DNA of 14,293 nt from an uncultured Lysobacteraceae bacterium (GTDB taxonomy: Bacteria; Pseudomonadota; Gammaproteobacteria; Xanthomonadales; Xanthomonadaceae). The DNA lies in assembly GCA_937897645.1 (NCBI GenBank), contig CALCNV010000053.1:1-14293 (forward strand), in the 5' to 3' direction. The translations under genes were made by a program, and so were the position numbers. Numbering within the stretch: position 1 is the stretch's first letter; every line of letters starts with the position of its first letter. The notes beneath the pieces are model-generated. The model was not told where the DNA came from and did not search any database. It saw nothing but the letters and a program-made list of their open reading frames with translations. Shown here in pieces: positions 7,154-14,241 of this stretch.

Positions 7154-8821
7154 CTAGCTTTCGCGCGCCATCCCCGCCGCAATCATCTCCGTCGCCACCG
7201 CTTCCGCCGCGCGGATGCCATCCACGCCGGCAGAAAGGATGCCGCCCGCATAGCCCGCGCCTTCGCCTGCGGGAAACAATCCCCGCGTGTTGAGGCTTTG
7301 TCCGTCCGCGCCGCGCGTCATGCGTACCGGCGATGACGTGCGCGTTTCCACGCCGGTAAGAATCGCATCGTCCATGGCGAAGCCCTTGATCTGCCGGTCG
7401 AAGGCCGGCAAGGCTTCGCGGATCGCCTCGATGGCATAGCGCGGCAAGGCGGTGGAAAGATCGCCCAGCTTCACGCCCGGTGTGTACGAAGGCTGCACCG
7501 CACCGAATTCCGTCGACGCTCGCTTGCGCAGGAAATCGCCGACCAGCTGCCCCGGCGCTTCGTAGCTTTCGCCACCCAGACGGAACGCCTGTTCTTCCCA
7601 GTGCCGCTGCAACGCGATGCCAGCCAATGGACTGCCGCTGGGGTCGAACTCGGCATAGTCCTCAGGGGTGATGCCGACCACGATGGCCGCGTTGGCGTTG
7701 CGCTCGTTGCGCGAGTACTGGCTCATGCCGTTGGTGACCACGCGTCCTGGCTCACTTGCGGCGGCGACCACGGTGCCGCCCGGGCACATGCAGAAGCTGT
7801 ACACCGAACGCCCGTTGCGGCAGTGATGCACCAGTTTGTAGTCCGCCGCGCCGAGGATCGGATGCCCGGCCTGCGGGCCGAAGCGCGCGCGGTCGATCAG
7901 TGACTGCGGGTGTTCAATGCGGAAGCCGATGGAAAACGGCTTGGCTTCCAGGAACACGCCGCGTTCGTGCAGCATGAAGAAGGTGTCGCGGGCGCTGTGG
8001 CCCAGCGCCATGACAACATGGTCGGCGCGGATTTCGCTGCCATCGGCCAGCATGACCCCGCGGACGTGGCGCATGCCGCTGCCATCGGTTTCAATCCGCA
8101 CGTCATCGACGCGATGCGAAAAGCGGATCTCCCCGCCCAGCGCTTCGATGTCCGCGCGCATGCTTTCCACCATCGACACCAGGCGGAAGGTGCCGATGTG
8201 CGGTTTGCTGACGTATAGGATTTCCTCCGGCGCACCCGCTTTCACGAATTCGGTCAGCACCTTGCGCCCGAGGTGGCGCTTGTCGCTGATCTGGCTGTAC
8301 AGCTTGCCGTCTGAAAACGTGCCTGCGCCGCCTTCACCGAATTGCACGTTGGATTCGGGATTGAGGATCTTCTTCCGCCACAGGCCGAAGGTATCCACGG
8401 TGCGCTCGCGCACGTTCTTGCCGCGCTCCAGGATGATCGGCCGTAACCCCATTTGCGCAAGGATCAGTCCCGCGAACAGGCCGCACGGGCCCATGCCGAT
8501 GACGATCGGGCGCAGCGGCTGTTCCTGCGTCGATGCACGGGCAACCGGCTTGTACGTAGTGTCCGGCGTCGGCCCGACCTTGCCGTCCACGGCTTCGTCA
8601 TCCACCTGCAGCCGCGCCAGGATGTCCGGCTCGCGCGTGGTTTCGACATCCACCGCATAGATCAGGGTGATCGCACCGCGTTTGCGCGCGTCGTAACTGC
8701 GCTTGGCAATGCTGAAACCTACCAGTTCATCGGCGGCAATGCCCAACCGCGCGACGATGGCCGCCGGCAAGGCGTCTTCGTCGTGATCCAGGGGGAGCTT
8801 GAGGTCGGTGAGTCGCAGCAT
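7154..8821 (-). CDS. FAD-dependent dehydrogenase of the COG2509 type
   Basis: A 555-residue predicted flavoprotein. After an N-terminal region of about 100 residues comes a Rossmann FAD-binding motif GMGPCG at 109-114 with the ribose-contacting acid in ILERG. The family-typical FGEGGAGTFSDGKL follows at 161-174, then a mid-protein VVMALGHSARDTF and CMCPGGTVVAAASE. The C-terminal FAD motif is GLFPAGEGAGYAGGILSAGVDGIRAAEA. These fit the uncharacterised FAD-dependent dehydrogenases of COG2509; the physiological substrate is not known. ATG 8821 has AAGGA 5 bases upstream. The gene is transcribed away from the first tldD-like gene across a 185-base divergent gap, and the nuclease gene follows after 243 bases containing repeats, so it may not share a transcript with that gene. 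Cytoplasmic. Confidence 0.9.
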   Translation of the reverse strand: MLRLTDLKLPLDHDEDALPAAIVARLGIAADELVGFSIAKRSYDARKRGAITLIYAVDVETTREPDILARLQVDDEAVDGKVGPTPDTTYKPVARASTQEQPLRPIVIGMGPCGLFAGLILAQMGLRPIILERGKNVRERTVDTFGLWRKKILNPESNVQFGEGGAGTFSDGKLYSQISDKRHLGRKVLTEFVKAGAPEEILYVSKPHIGTFRLVSMVESMRADIEALGGEIRFSHRVDDVRIETDGSGMRHVRGVMLADGSEIRADHVVMALGHSARDTFFMLHERGVFLEAKPFSIGFRIEHPQSLIDRARFGPQAGHPILGAADYKLVHHCRNGRSVYSFCMCPGGTVVAAASEPGRVVTNGMSQYSRNERNANAAIVVGITPEDYAEFDPSGSPLAGIALQRHWEEQAFRLGGESYEAPGQLVGDFLRKRASTEFGAVQPSYTPGVKLGDLSTALPRYAIEAIREALPAFDRQIKGFAMDDAILTGVETRTSSPVRMTRGADGQSLNTRGLFPAGEGAGYAGGILSAGVDGIRAAEAVATEMIAAGMARES

Positions 8822-8865
8822 GTCGGTCCTTCAGGAGGACGAATTCTAACTTCTTCCGTGCCGAC

Positions 8866-8911
8866 CCCCTGCCAAAAGTCATTTGACGCCCCCCTACCCC
8901 CACGCAAGAAT
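8866..8911 (+). promoter_or_regulatory. Promoter with dyad operator, copy 1 (before first tldD-like gene)
   Basis: TTGACG at 8883-8888 (-35), a 17-base spacer, and AAGAAT at 8906-8911 (-10, 4 of 6 to TATAAT). The 25 bases 8866-8890 are identical to 10955-10979 before the second gene. The dyad GTCA-TT-TGAC (8878-8887) covers the -35 box and looks like a repressor site; its regulator is unknown. The same -35, spacer length and -10 recur at copy 2, which is the main reason to believe it. Predicted leader length to the GTG start is about 90 bases. Confidence 0.65.
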
Positions 8912-8995
8912 CGTTGCCCTGCAGCGCCCGCCATACGCGGGTGCGAAACCTGTCCATCCAGTCCCGCGATGTCGTGCGTGGACACCCGCAACCGT

Positions 8996-8999
8996 GGAG
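8996..8999 (+). promoter_or_regulatory. Ribosome binding site fixing a GTG start
   Basis: GGAG with a 7-base spacer before GTG 9007. The same arrangement, GGAG plus 7 bases, precedes the start of the paralogue at 11114, and both then encode HRRDFLT. This supports a GTG start over upstream starts in the open frame (for example 8914). Confidence 0.75.
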
Positions 9000-9006
9000 T
9001 ACTGCC

Positions 9007-10641
9007 GTGCACAGACGCGATTTCCTGACCCTTGGCGGCATTGGCCTGGGTGGATTGCTGGTGCCGTCGTATTTCGGCAAGGCGATTGCCGCCGAACAAC
9101 TGGTCACCACGCTGGATATCGGCGTGAAGAAGAGCTTGGCCGATACCGCGCTGGCCGCCGCCACCGATGCCGGGGCCAGCTACTGCGACGTGCGCGTGGG
9201 GCGCTACCTGCGGCAGTTCGTGATCACCCGCGAGGACCGGGTGCAGAACGTGGTCAACACCGAATCCACCGGCATCGGCGTGCGCGTGATCGTCAACGGT
9301 GCGTGGGGCTTCGCCGCCACCAGCGAGCTGACCCCGAAAGGCGCGGCGACCGCGGCGCGACAGGCGGCGGCGATCGCCAAGGCCAATGCGAAAAGCCAGA
9401 CCCGGCCCGTGCAACTGGCCCCGACCACCGGCGTGGGCGTGGTGGCGTGGAAGACGCCGAGCAGGAAGAACGCGATGCAGGTGCCGATCAAAGAAAAAGT
9501 AGACCTGCTGCTGGGCGTGAATGCCGACGCGACCAACGCGGGCGCGGATTTCGTCAATTCCACACTGTTCCTGGTCAACGAGCAGAAATACTTTGCCAGC
9601 ACCGACGGCTCCTACATCGACCAGGACGTGCATCGCATCTGGCTGCCATTGACGGTCACCGCCATCGACAAGGCCAGCGGCAAGTTCCGCACCCGCGACG
9701 GACTCTCTGCACCGATGGGCATGGGTTATGAATACCTGGATGCCGATCCGAGCGGGAAATTTGCGTTGCCGGGTGGCGTCGTCGCCTACGGCCGCTCCTA
9801 TGACGTGCATGCCGACGCGGTCGCCGCCGCGAAACAGGCGCGCGCGAAGTTGACCGCACCGTCGGTGAAGCCGGGCAAGTACGACCTGGTGCTGGATCCG
9901 TCCAACCTGTTCCTGACCATCCACGAGAACGTGGGCCATCCGCTGGAGTTGGACCGCGTGCTGGGCTACGAAGCGAATTACGCCGGCACCAGTTTCGCCA
10001 CGCTGGACAAACGCGACGCGGGTTTCCAGTACGGCAGCGAACTGGTGAATATCACCGCCGACAAGATCCAGCCGGGCAGCCTGGGTGCGGTGGGCTACGA
10101 CGATGAAGGCGTTAAAACCAGAAAGTGGAACCTGATCGAAAACGGCAAGCTGGTCGATTACCAGGCCACGCGCGACCAGATGCATCTGCTGGGACAGGAC
10201 CAGGCGCATGGCTGCAGCTATGCCGATTCGTGGAGCAGCGTGCAGTTCCAGCGCATGGCCAACGTGTCGCTGGCACCGGGCAAGACGCCGTTGACGGTGG
10301 AACAGATGATCGGCGACGTGAAGGACGGCATCTACATCCACGGGCGCGGTTCGTATTCCATCGACCAGCAGCGCTTCAACGCGCAGTTCGGTGGCCAGCT
10401 GTTCTTCGAGATCAAGGACGGCAAGGTCACCCGCCAGATCGAAGACGTGGCCTACCAGATCCGCACGCCGGAATTCTGGAACGCCTGCGCCGCCATCTGC
10501 GATGAGCGCGACTACCGCCTGGGAGGCTCGTTCTTCGACGGCAAGGGCCAGCCGGGCCAGGTGTCCGCGGTGTCGCACGGTTCTTCGACGACGCGCTTCA
10601 ACGGGATCAATGTGATCAATACGGCGCGGTCGTTGGGTTGA
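9007..10641 (+). CDS. TldD-like metallopeptidase with Tat signal peptide, paralogue 1
   Basis: 544 residues from GTG 9007. The N-terminus MHRRDFLTLGGIGLGGLL carries a twin-arginine motif (RRDFL), a hydrophobic stretch and a likely AIAA cleavage site, so Tat export as a folded protein is predicted. The rest is TldD-like: PmbA_TldD first, second and third domains at about 50-115, 140-250 and 260-540. The zinc motif HENVGH spans 306-311 and is followed by PLELDR. In canonical TldD a cysteine in a CGKxGQ context near the C-terminus is the third ligand. Here the matching stretch is SFFDGKGQPGQ (508-518) with Phe at that place, while Cys 403, 494 and 498 are other candidates. The protein is about 60 residues longer than E. 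coli TldD, mostly signal peptide and insertions. It is roughly four-fifths identical by eye to the next gene. A TldE-like partner gene follows that second paralogue. The substrate is unknown. Confidence 0.9.
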   Translation: MHRRDFLTLGGIGLGGLLVPSYFGKAIAAEQLVTTLDIGVKKSLADTALAAATDAGASYCDVRVGRYLRQFVITREDRVQNVVNTESTGIGVRVIVNGAWGFAATSELTPKGAATAARQAAAIAKANAKSQTRPVQLAPTTGVGVVAWKTPSRKNAMQVPIKEKVDLLLGVNADATNAGADFVNSTLFLVNEQKYFASTDGSYIDQDVHRIWLPLTVTAIDKASGKFRTRDGLSAPMGMGYEYLDADPSGKFALPGGVVAYGRSYDVHADAVAAAKQARAKLTAPSVKPGKYDLVLDPSNLFLTIHENVGHPLELDRVLGYEANYAGTSFATLDKRDAGFQYGSELVNITADKIQPGSLGAVGYDDEGVKTRKWNLIENGKLVDYQATRDQMHLLGQDQAHGCSYADSWSSVQFQRMANVSLAPGKTPLTVEQMIGDVKDGIYIHGRGSYSIDQQRFNAQFGGQLFFEIKDGKVTRQIEDVAYQIRTPEFWNACAAICDERDYRLGGSFFDGKGQPGQVSAVSHGSSTTRFNGINVINTARSLG

Positions 10642-10694
10642 TCGAAGGCAAGCGTTGGCCCGCTCGAAAATCGGGCTTCGCCCTCCCCTCTTCC

Positions 10695-10812
10695 GCCCTT
10701 CGGGCACCCCGTATCAAGTACGGGGCAGGCTCTTCTCCCACAAGGGGAGAAGGGGAGCATCCGGGTCCCATAAACAGTAAGCATCCCCCACCTCTCCCCT
10801 CGTGGGAGAGGT
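10695..10812. repeat. Cluster of four short hairpins between the tldD-like genes
   Basis: Four perfect stems lie in a row: GCCC/GGGC at 10695-10698 and 10702-10705; CCCCGTA/TACGGGG at 10707-10713 and 10719-10725; CTTCTCCC/GGGAGAAG at 10732-10739 and 10745-10752; and ACCTCTCCC/GGGAGAGGT at 10790-10798 and 10804-10812. The last three stems have 5-base loops. The 472-base gap (10642-11113) holds this cluster, the copy-2 promoter and nothing else coding that I can support. There is no T-run, so classical termination is doubtful. The C/T-rich hairpin type resembles the repeats at 6982-7129. Confidence 0.65.
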
Positions 10813-10954
10813 CGACGCACCTGCGCGGCGGGAGAGGGGGCGGGCAGAATAAATCTGCTTCAGGTCGCGAAATCAGACCGCGTTCGCATAATCTCTTCCC
10901 TCAAGTCGCGCACAACTGCAATGCGGCATCACGATGAGCAACAAAACCGCCACA

Positions 10955-11000
10955 CCCCTGCCAAAAGTCATTTGACGCCACTTGGCATGGCGGCAAGAAT
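10955..11000 (+). promoter_or_regulatory. Promoter with dyad operator, copy 2 (before second tldD-like gene)
   Basis: TTGACG at 10972-10977, a 17-base spacer, and AAGAAT at 10995-11000. Bases 10955-10979 repeat 8866-8890 exactly, including the GTCA-TT-TGAC dyad over the -35. The spacer differs in sequence from copy 1 but keeps the same length, and GCAAGAATC is shared around the -10. The predicted leader to the TTG start is about 107 bases. It means the second and third genes can be transcribed independently of the first. Confidence 0.65.
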
Positions 11001-11102
11001 CAGCGAGTGCAGGCCAGCGCCCGCACGACCTGCTGACTGTCCTGCTTCAATCGAATTTCGTTCGTTCCGTCCAATCCCGCGCACCGCGTGGGCATCACCG
11101 GT

Positions 11103-11106
11103 GGAG
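11103..11106 (+). promoter_or_regulatory. Ribosome binding site fixing a rare TTG start
   Basis: GGAG, 7 bases, then TTG 11114. The geometry is the same as at 8996-9007 for the paralogue, where the start is GTG. In both genes the next codons give HRRDFLT. The frame is open up to 10982 (ATG), but that ATG lies between the -35 and -10 of the copy-2 promoter and cannot be on its transcript. Confidence 0.75.
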
Positions 11107-11113
11107 AGCTGCC

Positions 11114-12748
11114 TTGCACAGACGTGACTTCCTGACCATCAGCGGACTCAGCCTTGGCGGGCTGCTGGTGCCGTCCTACTTCGGCAATGCCATTGCCGCC
11201 GAGCAACTGCTCTCCACGCTGGACCTCGGCGTGAAGAAAAGCCTCGCCGATGCGGCGCTCGCCGCGGCCAAGCAGGCCGGCGCCACCTACTGCGACGTGC
11301 GCGTGGGCCGCTACCTGCGCCAGTTCGTCATCACCCGCGAAGCCAACGTGGAGAACGTGGTCAATACCGAATCCACCGGCGTCGGCGTGCGCGTCATCGC
11401 CAACGGCGCCTGGGGTTTCGCCGCCACGAGCGACCTGAGCACCGACGCCGTCGCCAAGGCCGCGCGCGATGCGACGGCCATCGCCAAGGCCAATGCCAAG
11501 AGCCGCACCCAGCCCGTGCAGTTCGCCGCCACCAAGGGCGTGGGCGAGGTGTCGTGGAAGACGCCGATCAAGAAGAACGCGATGGAAGTGCCGCTGAAAG
11601 AAAAGGTCGACCTGCTGATGGACGTCAACGCGGCGGCCACCAATGCAGGGGCGAGCTTCGTCAATTCCATGCTGTTCCTGGTCAACGAGCAGAAGTATTT
11701 CGCCAGCACCGATGGCTCCTACATCGACCAGGACGTGCACCGCATCTGGGCGCCGATGACCGCCACCGCGATCGACAAGGCCACCGGCAAGTTCCGCACC
11801 CGCGATGGCCTGTCGTCGCCGATGGGCATGGGTTACGAATACCTGGACGGCGCGCAATCGGGCAAGTTCGTCTCGCCCAACGGCGTGGTCAACTACGGCC
11901 TCTCCTACGACATGAAGGAAGACGCCATCTTCGCCGCCAAGCAGGCGCAGGCGAAATTGAAGGCGCCGTCGGTCAAGCCCGGCAAGTACGACCTGGTGCT
12001 GGATCCCTCGCACACCTGGCTGACCATCCACGAATCGGTCGGCCATCCGCTGGAACTGGACCGCGTGCTTGGTTACGAAGCCAATTACGCAGGTACCAGC
12101 TTCGCCACCCTGGACAAGCGTGACGCCGGCTTCCAGTACGGCAGCGAGCGCGTCAACCTGTTCGCGGACAAGATCCAGCCTGGCAGCCTCGGCGCGGTGG
12201 CCTACGACGACGAAGGCGTGAAGACCAAGCAATGGAACCTGGTGGACAAGGGCAAGCTGGTCGACTACCAGTCCATCCGCGACCAGGTGCATATCCTGGG
12301 CAAGACCGAATCCGACGGCTGCTGCTACGCCGACTCGTGGAGCAGCGTGCAGTTCCAGCGCATGGCCAACGTGTCGCTGGCGGCCGGCAAGGAAAAACTC
12401 AGCGTCGCGGACATGATCAAGGACGTCGAGAACGGCATCTACATCATCGGTGACGGCTCGTTCTCCATCGACCAGCAGCGCTTCAACGCACAGTTCGGCG
12501 GCCAGCTGTTCTACGAGATCAAGGACGGCAAGATCACCCAGCAGATCGAGGACGTGGCCTACCAGATCCGTACGCCGGAATTCTGGAACGCCTGCAGCGC
12601 CATCTGCGACGAAAGCGACTACCGCTTGGGTGGTTCGTTCTTCGACGGCAAGGGCCAGCCCGGCCAGGTGTCAGCGGTTTCGCACGGTTCCAGTACCGCG
12701 CGCTTCAACGGCATCAACGTCATCAATACCGCCCGTTCGCTCGGCTGA
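11114..12748 (+). CDS. TldD-like metallopeptidase with Tat signal peptide, paralogue 2
   Basis: 544 residues from TTG 11114, exactly the length of paralogue 1 and alignable to it without visible gaps. It begins MHRRDFLTISGLSLGGLL with an RRDFL twin-arginine motif and the same AIAAEQL region after the hydrophobic stretch, so it is predicted to be Tat-exported. HESVGH lies at 306-311, the same position as HENVGH in paralogue 1. Cysteines 494 and 498 (NACSAIC) are shared, and SFFDGKGQPGQ again has Phe where canonical TldD has the zinc-binding Cys. Differences concentrate in residues about 115-165 and 265-290 and in the stretch around the DGCCYADSW motif. It has its own promoter copy, and its stop lies 24 bases before the TldE-like gene, so these two are probably one transcript. 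The likely role is the catalytic subunit of a TldD/TldE-type protease. Substrate unknown. Confidence 0.9.
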   Translation: MHRRDFLTISGLSLGGLLVPSYFGNAIAAEQLLSTLDLGVKKSLADAALAAAKQAGATYCDVRVGRYLRQFVITREANVENVVNTESTGVGVRVIANGAWGFAATSDLSTDAVAKAARDATAIAKANAKSRTQPVQFAATKGVGEVSWKTPIKKNAMEVPLKEKVDLLMDVNAAATNAGASFVNSMLFLVNEQKYFASTDGSYIDQDVHRIWAPMTATAIDKATGKFRTRDGLSSPMGMGYEYLDGAQSGKFVSPNGVVNYGLSYDMKEDAIFAAKQAQAKLKAPSVKPGKYDLVLDPSHTWLTIHESVGHPLELDRVLGYEANYAGTSFATLDKRDAGFQYGSERVNLFADKIQPGSLGAVAYDDEGVKTKQWNLVDKGKLVDYQSIRDQVHILGKTESDGCCYADSWSSVQFQRMANVSLAAGKEKLSVADMIKDVENGIYIIGDGSFSIDQQRFNAQFGGQLFYEIKDGKITQQIEDVAYQIRTPEFWNACSAICDESDYRLGGSFFDGKGQPGQVSAVSHGSSTARFNGINVINTARSLG

Positions 12749-12772
12749 TCGAATCCAGGAGATAACCAAGAA

Positions 12773-14107
12773 ATGAGCATCTTCACTGAACAGGAAGCCA
12801 AGGCCTTGCTCGACAAGGTACTGGCATTGTCCAAGGCCGACGAATGCACGGTCTCGCTGTCCGGCTCCGTTGACGGCAACATCCGCTTCGCCCTCAACAA
12901 CATCTCCACCAGCGGCATCGTCAGCAATGCCGACCTCGCCGTGCAGTCGTCGTTCGGCAAGCGCGTGGGCGTCGCCACCATCAACGAGTTCAACGACGCC
13001 GCACTGGAACGCGTGGTGCGCCGTGCCGAGGAACTGGCCCGCCTGGCCCCGGAAAACCCGGAGTTCATGCCGGCGGTGGAAAAGCAGGAATACAAGCCCA
13101 GCCAGACCTTCAGCGATTCCACCGCGGCGATCGACCCGGAATACCGCGCGCAAGTCGCCGTGGACTCCATCGACCCGTGCCGCGCGGAGAAACTCATCGC
13201 CGCTGGCTTCCTTGAAGATGGCCAGAGCTTCGTCGCATTCGCCAACAGCAAGGGCAACTTCGGCTACCAGAAGGCCACCAACTTCAATTACACCTGCACC
13301 GTGCGCACCGAGGACGGCCGTGGTTCCGGCTGGGTCGGCCGCAACCTGAAGAACGCCAGCGACTTCAATGCCGGCAGCGACATCCGCACCGCCATGCGCA
13401 AGGCCAAGGATTCCGCCGAGGCCAAGGCACTGGAACCGGGCAAGTACACGGTGATTCTGGAACCTGCCGCGGCCGCGGGCCTGATCTCCTTCATGATGAA
13501 TTTCTTCGACGCGCGCCAAGCCGATGAAGGCCGCAGCTTCCTGTCCAAGAAAGGCGGCGGCAACAAGCTGGGCGAACAGGTTTACGACCCGCGCGTGAAC
13601 TTCAGCGCCGATCCGTGGAACCCGGAAGCCACGGTGATGCCGTGGGACGGCGAAGGCCTGCCGCGTGAAAAGATGCCGATCGTGGAGAACGGCAAGATCG
13701 CCAACCTGGAGTACTCGCGCTTCTGGGCGCAGAAACAGGGCAAGCGCGCCGTCGGTTCGCCCGGCAACCTGCTGATGGCCGGCGGCACCAAGTCCACGTC
13801 CGAGCTGGTCAAGACCACGCAGAAAGGCATCCTGGTCACGCGCACCTGGTACATCCGCATGGTCGATCCGCAGACCGTGCTGCTGACCGGCCTGACCCGC
13901 GACGGCACCTTCTACATCGAGAACGGCGAGATCAAGTACCCGGTGAAGAATTTCCGCTTCAACGAATCGCCGGTGATCATGCTCAACAACATCGAAGAGC
14001 TCGGCAAGCCGGTGCGCGTGGCCGGTGACGAATCGTCGATGGTGATGATGATCCCGCCGATGAAGCTGCGCGATTTCACCTTCACCTCGCTGTCGGACGC
14101 GGTGTAA
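12773..14107 (+). CDS. TldE/PmbA-like partner subunit
   Basis: 444 residues, close to the length of E. coli PmbA/TldE. It shows the three PmbA_TldD domains in order. At the position where TldD has HExxxH, this protein has EPAAAAGLI (about 230-238), so it lacks the zinc site, as is usual for TldE. In known systems TldE pairs with TldD and shapes the cleft of the protease. The C-terminal region carries GSPGNLLMAGGTKSTSELV and the LLTGLTRDGTFYIENGEI stretch. The N-terminus (MSIFTEQEAKALLDKVLALS) is amphipathic with no signal peptide, unlike both TldD-like neighbours. ATG 12773 has AGGAG 11 bases upstream, a slightly long spacing. It lies 24 bases after paralogue 2 and is probably co-transcribed with it. 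Confidence 0.9.
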   Translation: MSIFTEQEAKALLDKVLALSKADECTVSLSGSVDGNIRFALNNISTSGIVSNADLAVQSSFGKRVGVATINEFNDAALERVVRRAEELARLAPENPEFMPAVEKQEYKPSQTFSDSTAAIDPEYRAQVAVDSIDPCRAEKLIAAGFLEDGQSFVAFANSKGNFGYQKATNFNYTCTVRTEDGRGSGWVGRNLKNASDFNAGSDIRTAMRKAKDSAEAKALEPGKYTVILEPAAAAGLISFMMNFFDARQADEGRSFLSKKGGGNKLGEQVYDPRVNFSADPWNPEATVMPWDGEGLPREKMPIVENGKIANLEYSRFWAQKQGKRAVGSPGNLLMAGGTKSTSELVKTTQKGILVTRTWYIRMVDPQTVLLTGLTRDGTFYIENGEIKYPVKNFRFNESPVIMLNNIEELGKPVRVAGDESSMVMMIPPMKLRDFTFTSLSDAV

Positions 14108-14111
14108 CGGC

Positions 14112-14229
14112 GAGAAGTGAGTGTGGAGGAGTGAGAGGTGAGGAGAAGCAGAAAAGCAGGTGTTCGCAATCATTGCACGCATTGCTCACTCCTCACTCCT
14201 CTGCGCTCACTCCTTGCTTCTAGCTTCTC
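14112..14229. repeat. G/A-rich versus C/T-rich imperfect inverted repeat
   Basis: The gap after the TldE-like gene has a G/A-rich left half (14112-14146) and a C/T-rich right half (14185-14229) that are imperfect reverse complements. The cleanest core is GAGGAGTGAG at 14126-14135 against CTCACTCCTC at 14185-14194, and the outer ends GAGAAG and CTTCTC also pair. It could fold into a long bulged stem and separate the operon from the next gene. No terminator T-run is seen. Confidence 0.55.
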
Positions 14230-14241
14230 CCCGCCAGCCCC

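Noticed and set aside
8843..8848. Minus-strand TAGAAT as -10 box for the FAD enzyme
   Set aside because: It matches the -10 consensus well, but no acceptable -35 lies 16-18 bases upstream, so a promoter call would rest on one hexamer.
8719..10707. Long antisense reading frame (662 codons) across the first tldD-like gene
   Set aside because: It is the GC-driven shadow of a well-supported gene on the other strand. Its translation is rich in Arg, His, Gly and Val with no recognisable domain, and it also overlaps the FAD enzyme start.
10982..11113. Upstream ATG 10982 as start of the second tldD-like gene
   Set aside because: It lies between the -35 and -10 boxes of the predicted promoter, and the extra 44 residues would bury the twin-arginine signal peptide.
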